Source: Prorocentrum cordatum
Lineage: Eukaryota > Sar > Dinophyceae > Prorocentrales > Prorocentraceae
Assembly: GCA_963575745.1 (NCBI GenBank)
Contig: CAUYUJ010017900.1
Coordinates: 130,542-194,541 of the forward strand
Direction of reading: 5' to 3'
DNA length: 64,000 nucleotides
This document shows positions 61,056 to 64,000 of the stretch, in pieces (within the stretch, counting starts at the first letter, position 1; each line of letters starts with the position of its first letter). The notes under the pieces were generated by a model. The model was given only the letters and a program-made list of their open reading frames with translations, was not told the DNA's origin and made no database searches. Both the position numbers and the translations under genes were made by a program.

Positions 61056-61274
61056 GACATCGGGGGGCCTGTCCCTCTACAGGAGGAGTATTCAAAACCA
61101 GCCAAACAAATAGCTTGGGGACGACTTATGTGTATATATATATAATCACACATGTTAATATATATATATATGCATATATGTATATGTATATATAAAACTA
61201 CATATGAGCATTCTTGGCATTTGTTTGTAACTGTGGTCCAAAAGCCGCCTGCAGGGGGACGTTGCCCGACCCGA
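61056..61274. mobile_element. Introner-like element, copy 11, with AT-rich core
   Basis: GGGGGGCCTGTCCCTCTACA and CCTGCAGGGGGACGTTGCCC are the ends, with TATTCAAAACCAGCCAAACA and GGGGACGAC. An (AT)n expansion at about 61134-61195 enlarges it. Confidence 0.75.
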
Positions 61275-61380
61275 GCGTAGGCCTGCCCTGGCCCGGCGTG
61301 CCTCGCGCAGCTCCCGCGGGAGCCCCTTGCGGCTGCGGCCCCTCGCGGCCCCCTGCGAGCCTGCTCGGCGCGGGCCCGTG

Positions 61381-61975
61381 GCATCGCTCGGACGAGTGCA
61401 TTTTCGCAGGCCTAGAGGTTGACACCAACACCAAGATCGGCGGTGCACCTCCACCGAGGGAAGACGATCCCGATCTCGGCGATGGTGGTACTATTCTGGC
61501 TGCCAGGGTGCCCGAAATATTACCACCAGCACTGAAGTCTTGGATCATCTCCCCCCTGTGGAGGCAACCCCTCTAGGCCTCCTAGATGGGGTCCGAGTAG
61601 ATGTGGTCGGGGGATCGCGCCGCATCGCCGATGCATCGGCGATGCGGCTCGATGTGGAGCCCGATTTTCTCCACGCCGACGTCGCAGGTGCATCGCCGAA
61701 GTCGACGACGCCTCGCTGGTGCATCGCCGATGCATCGCCGACACATCGCCGACGCATCGGCGATGCGGCGCGATCCTCCGACCCCATCTGCCCTGACCCC
61801 ATCTGGGAGGCCTCTAACCCCATGTGCTGGTGCTGGTGCCCCTTCCCAGGCCTCCAGATGTTTTCTCGGCGAGGACCAGCGAGGACCGCCCCGGGCCGGC
61901 CGGCGAGAGCAACAACAGGAGCGCACTCGCACGGAAGCCGAGACGTGCACGGGGAAGGGGGGCGTCCGAGCGACG
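61381..61975. mobile_element. CATCGCTCGGACGT MITE with two levels of nested insertion
   Basis: The MITE's left end CATCGCTCGGACGAGTGCAT and right end GGCGTCCGAGCGACG are about 470 bp further apart than in the 121-bp copy. Between them, CAGGCCTAGAGGTTGACACC (61406) and its inverse ending near 61853 bound a second element. Inside that sits the palindromic element 61575-61813. Confidence 0.65.
61575..61813. mobile_element. GCATCGCCGATGC palindromic element, copy 4
   Basis: AGGCCTCCTAGATGGGGTCC and GACCCCATCTGGGAGGCCT are inverted. It has the central CCCGATTTTCTCCACGCCGA block, 239 bp. Confidence 0.8.
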
Positions 61976-62084
61976 GCCGGGTGCCCACCCGCGCTCCGCC
62001 CGGGGAGCGCGCCCGCCGCTCCCGCCGACGCCGCGCTGGCCCTCTCGGGTCGAGCAGTGGCGAAGCGTCCTGGCGTGCCTATGT

Positions 62085-62263
62085 CAGGAGGGGAAAAACA
62101 CACACAGACACAATTCATCGTCGATTCCCCAGAAAATATGGGAAAATATGGGAAGTGGGGGGGGGCCAAACACCCAGAACATATAGGAACATATGGGGAA
62201 TCTTTTTATTTCTGTGTGTTTATGTGTGTGTGTGTGTGTGTGTGTGTGTCCTGGGGCCCCTTC
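62085..62263. mobile_element. Dispersed element with AATATGGGAA core, copy 4
   Basis: AGGAGGGGAAAAACACACAC, CAATTCATCGTCGATTCCCC and GGGAAAATATGGGAAGTG, ending (TG)n GTCCTGGGGCCCC. The flank GTCGAGCAGTGGCGAAGCGT occurs on both sides (62048 and 62270), a direct duplication of about 34 bp. Confidence 0.75.
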
Positions 62264-62290
62264 AGAGTCGAGCAGTGGCGAAGCGTCCTG

Positions 62291-62468
62291 GCGTGCCTGT
62301 GGTCCCACCAGGTGATGTTCTGAGAACCTCTCGTGGTTCCCACGGGATGTTCTGATAACTTTTCAGGCTGGGACGGCCTCGTTTTATCACATGGGGGTTC
62401 TCTGTTCTGAGGACTGTTCTTGTTCTTAGAACAGTTCTGGGTGCTACGGACATTTCGTGGTAGGACTA
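62291..62468. mobile_element. TIR element, AGGCNTACCA...TGTTC family, copy 3
   Basis: GCGTGCCTGTGGTCCCACCA and TTCGTGGTAGGACTATAGG bound a body like 28111-28282. It is followed by GGTCGGTCCCTGCTCAA, as in the other copies. Confidence 0.65.
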
Positions 62469-62522
62469 TAGGAATGCCGGGGAGGTCGGTCCCTGCTCAA
62501 TCGAGGGCCTGTCCTCCCCGGC

Positions 62523-63003
62523 TCAAGTCGGGCCTGTCCCTCTGCAGGAGGAGTCTTCAAAAAGTAGTATTCACAAGTATTCAGAACGTACTCCACAAGT
62601 TGTCAAACGTATTTGTTTCCCGTCAGTTTTGCCCATCTTTGGGTTTTTGGTAGTGACTCTCTTTTTCCTTTTCGTCCAACGTCTTCTTCGAAAGTCTTTG
62701 TTTTCCATGGTTCATTTCTCATTCTTCGAAAGTTCTATGATTTTTTGGGGGCCAAGATCCTGTCATTTCGAACTGTTCCATCCTGGGCCTCTTCCTGGCC
62801 ACTGGGGGGGCCAGGAACAATTAGAAGCGAGCACAATTCGAAATGATCATGATTAGAAATGAACGACGTGTATTCAAAAAGTAGGCAAGAAATCGTCCGG
62901 GGACGGTTTTTCCAGTAGGCTTGACCATCTTTGGGTTTTCTTGTTGTGACTCTTTTTAATTTTTTGTCCAACACCCGCCTGTAGGGGGACATGCCCGACC
63001 TAA
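62523..63003. mobile_element. Introner-like element, copy 12, internally duplicated
   Basis: CAAGTCGGGCCTGTCCCTCT and GGGGACATGCCCGACCTAAG are the ends. TTTGGGTTTT...GTGACTCT...TTTTCGTCCAAC occurs twice (about 62637 and 62930), so most of the interior is duplicated around a nested element at 62676-62871. Confidence 0.78.
62676..62871. mobile_element. TIR element, ACGTNGTTCATTTC family, copy 2
   Basis: CCATGGTTCATTTCTCATTC and GATTAGAAATGAACGACGTG match the copy at 31808-31974, as does the body GGGCCTCTTCCTGGCCACTG. Confidence 0.68.
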
Positions 63004-63065
63004 GCCTCGCCCAGCCACGCTGCCTGGGCCAACTCCGATCCGATCCATTCGTGGCTCAGGAAACG

Positions 63066-63310
63066 GGGGTCAATGCAGACGGGGGTCAGCCAGAGCGCCG
63101 GATCTTGTAGGATCCTGCAGGGCCAAGGTCGCATTGACCCGGGTTTGGGTGCAGGATTTTGCAGGATCCTGCAGTATCCTGCAGGGCCAGGGTCGCATTG
63201 ACCCGGGTGTGGGTGCAGGATCCTGCAGGATCCTGCAGGATCCTGCAGGATCCTGCAAGGCCTGACTGACCCGGGTCTGGATTGACCGGGGTCAGAAGAT
63301 CCCCGATCCA
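63066..63310. repeat. Palindromic decamer (GGATCCTGCA) repeat element, fuller copy
   Basis: TGCAGGATCC units run up to five in a row (63215-63260), with CATTGACCCGGGTNTGGGTG between blocks. Flanks GGGGTCAGCCAGAGCGCCGG and CAGAAGATCCCCGATCC match the window start. Confidence 0.8.
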
Positions 63311-63319
63311 TCCGCTTTG

Positions 63320-63535
63320 ATATCTGGTGGTCCCCAAAACGTGGTGGTGAGAACACCCGGTGGTGAGTTTTGGGCGATTTGGGTAATGGTTTTCGAGCGC
63401 TGGCTGGCCCAGGAAACGCAAAACCTCGTGGCGACCGCGTGTCCCCAAACCCGGTGGTGACCCAGAATTATTTGTTTGGGGAATCGGGGTCACCACCGGG
63501 TGTCTCACCACCTGGTTTGGAGACCACCAAATATC
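63320..63535. mobile_element. CCCAAACC-GGTGGTGAC TIR element, copy 3
   Basis: GATATCTGGTGGTCCCCAAA and TTTGGAGACCACCAAATATC are near-perfect inverted ends. The body GGTGGTGAGTTTTGGGCGAT corresponds to 23691-24108. Confidence 0.82.
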
Positions 63536-64000
63536 GGTGCTGGCCAGCCCGCTCCGACTCCAACACGATTTGCCGACGCGGCCCGGGGTTTGCATGGGGC
63601 CCTTGTGCACCCGGGCGCGGCCGATTCGGCTCGATACCGGCGCCGTGCCAGTGCAGCTCGACTGGTACGCAGGCCCCACTGTTCGGGGGCCCAAGAGTAT
63701 GCACCACCACCACCTCCCTCCCCCCCCTCCCTCCCGGGGGTAAGAAAGGTTGACGGTTTACCGCCGGCGCTCAGTTCGAACGCGCTGGAGAGCTAGTTGG
63801 CAAGAAAAATCTCGACGGACCTTTACCCTCGTAGAGCTCTTCGTTATCGACGAGCTAGAGGAATTCCGGCGGGGGGGGGGGAGCTAGTTGGCCGACCCGA
63901 CCAGAACAATGTGGTAATTTTGGCGCTGGAAAGAGGAGGGAGGAGGACTCGACGTGGTGGTGGTGTACAGTCGGGGCGCTGAAGAAGGAACCCTTCTCGT
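63536..64000. other. Unassigned end of window
   Basis: GC-rich sequence without a supported gene. The last 34 bases (63967-64000) repeat the motif at 45266-45301, cut off by the window edge. Confidence 0.5.

Noticed and set aside
61134-61200. TATA promoter
   Set aside because: The TATATA run is an (AT)n expansion inside an introner, and dinoflagellate promoters do not generally rely on TATA boxes.

Overview
This window reads as nuclear DNA of a dinoflagellate. The evidence is a near-exact dinoflagellate spliced-leader (DinoSL) sequence at 36701-36722, high GC with very few genes, very many imperfect CTC/GAG microsatellites, degenerate LINE and Ty1/copia retroelements, a cysteine-rich CBM1-like protein of a type common in dinoflagellates, and a dense population of short inverted-repeat elements that look like introners. 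The genus cannot be fixed from sequence alone; Prorocentrum, Polarella and Symbiodiniaceae are all reported to carry introner-like or comparable repeat landscapes. One 100-base assembly gap lies at 26606-26705.

Layout. 1-2700: repeat, a MITE, and the clearest host gene, an apparently intronless secretory sulfotransferase (1360-2463). 2700-14900: a minus-strand, heavily decayed Ty1/copia element read as gag (14.6 kb), protease-like (13.3 kb), integrase C-terminus (9.6 kb), linker (8.5 kb), reverse transcriptase (7.9-7.15 kb) and connector/RNase H (3.9-2.7 kb). It is split by G/T-rich repeats, microsatellites, introners and MITEs. 15-19.9 kb: sparse, with one MITE with a 5-bp target duplication, one possible exon and an 83-bp satellite. 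19.9-21.05 kb: a gene with a signal-anchor exon, an introner in the presumed intron, and a terminal exon with two cysteine-rich modules. 22-36.6 kb: mostly microsatellites and nested inverted-repeat elements, including a remarkable 35.1-36.3 kb block. 36.7-41.6 kb: an almost complete two-ORF LINE with a DinoSL relic at its 5' end. 41.6-64 kb: more introners, MITEs, microsatellites, a 32-bp minisatellite and an AT-rich island, with only weak gene candidates.

The real content is a layered set of non-autonomous elements. Copies with target-site duplications (TSDs) fall into several families: the introner-like AAGTCGGGC family (about 12 copies, TSD 8-10 bp where resolved), a GTGGGCCC family (TSD 8-9 bp), a TA-inserting family, a CCCAACCC family, a 139-bp long-TIR element (TSD 9 bp) and a TTACA-flanked element. 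Several are nested, so their relative ages can be read off. The ends of the two GT...AG families supply splice dinucleotides in either orientation, which would let either insertion orientation be spliced out of a transcript. No tRNA, rRNA or CRISPR array was seen. Element boundaries were placed by eye and may be off by several bases; exon boundaries are tentative.
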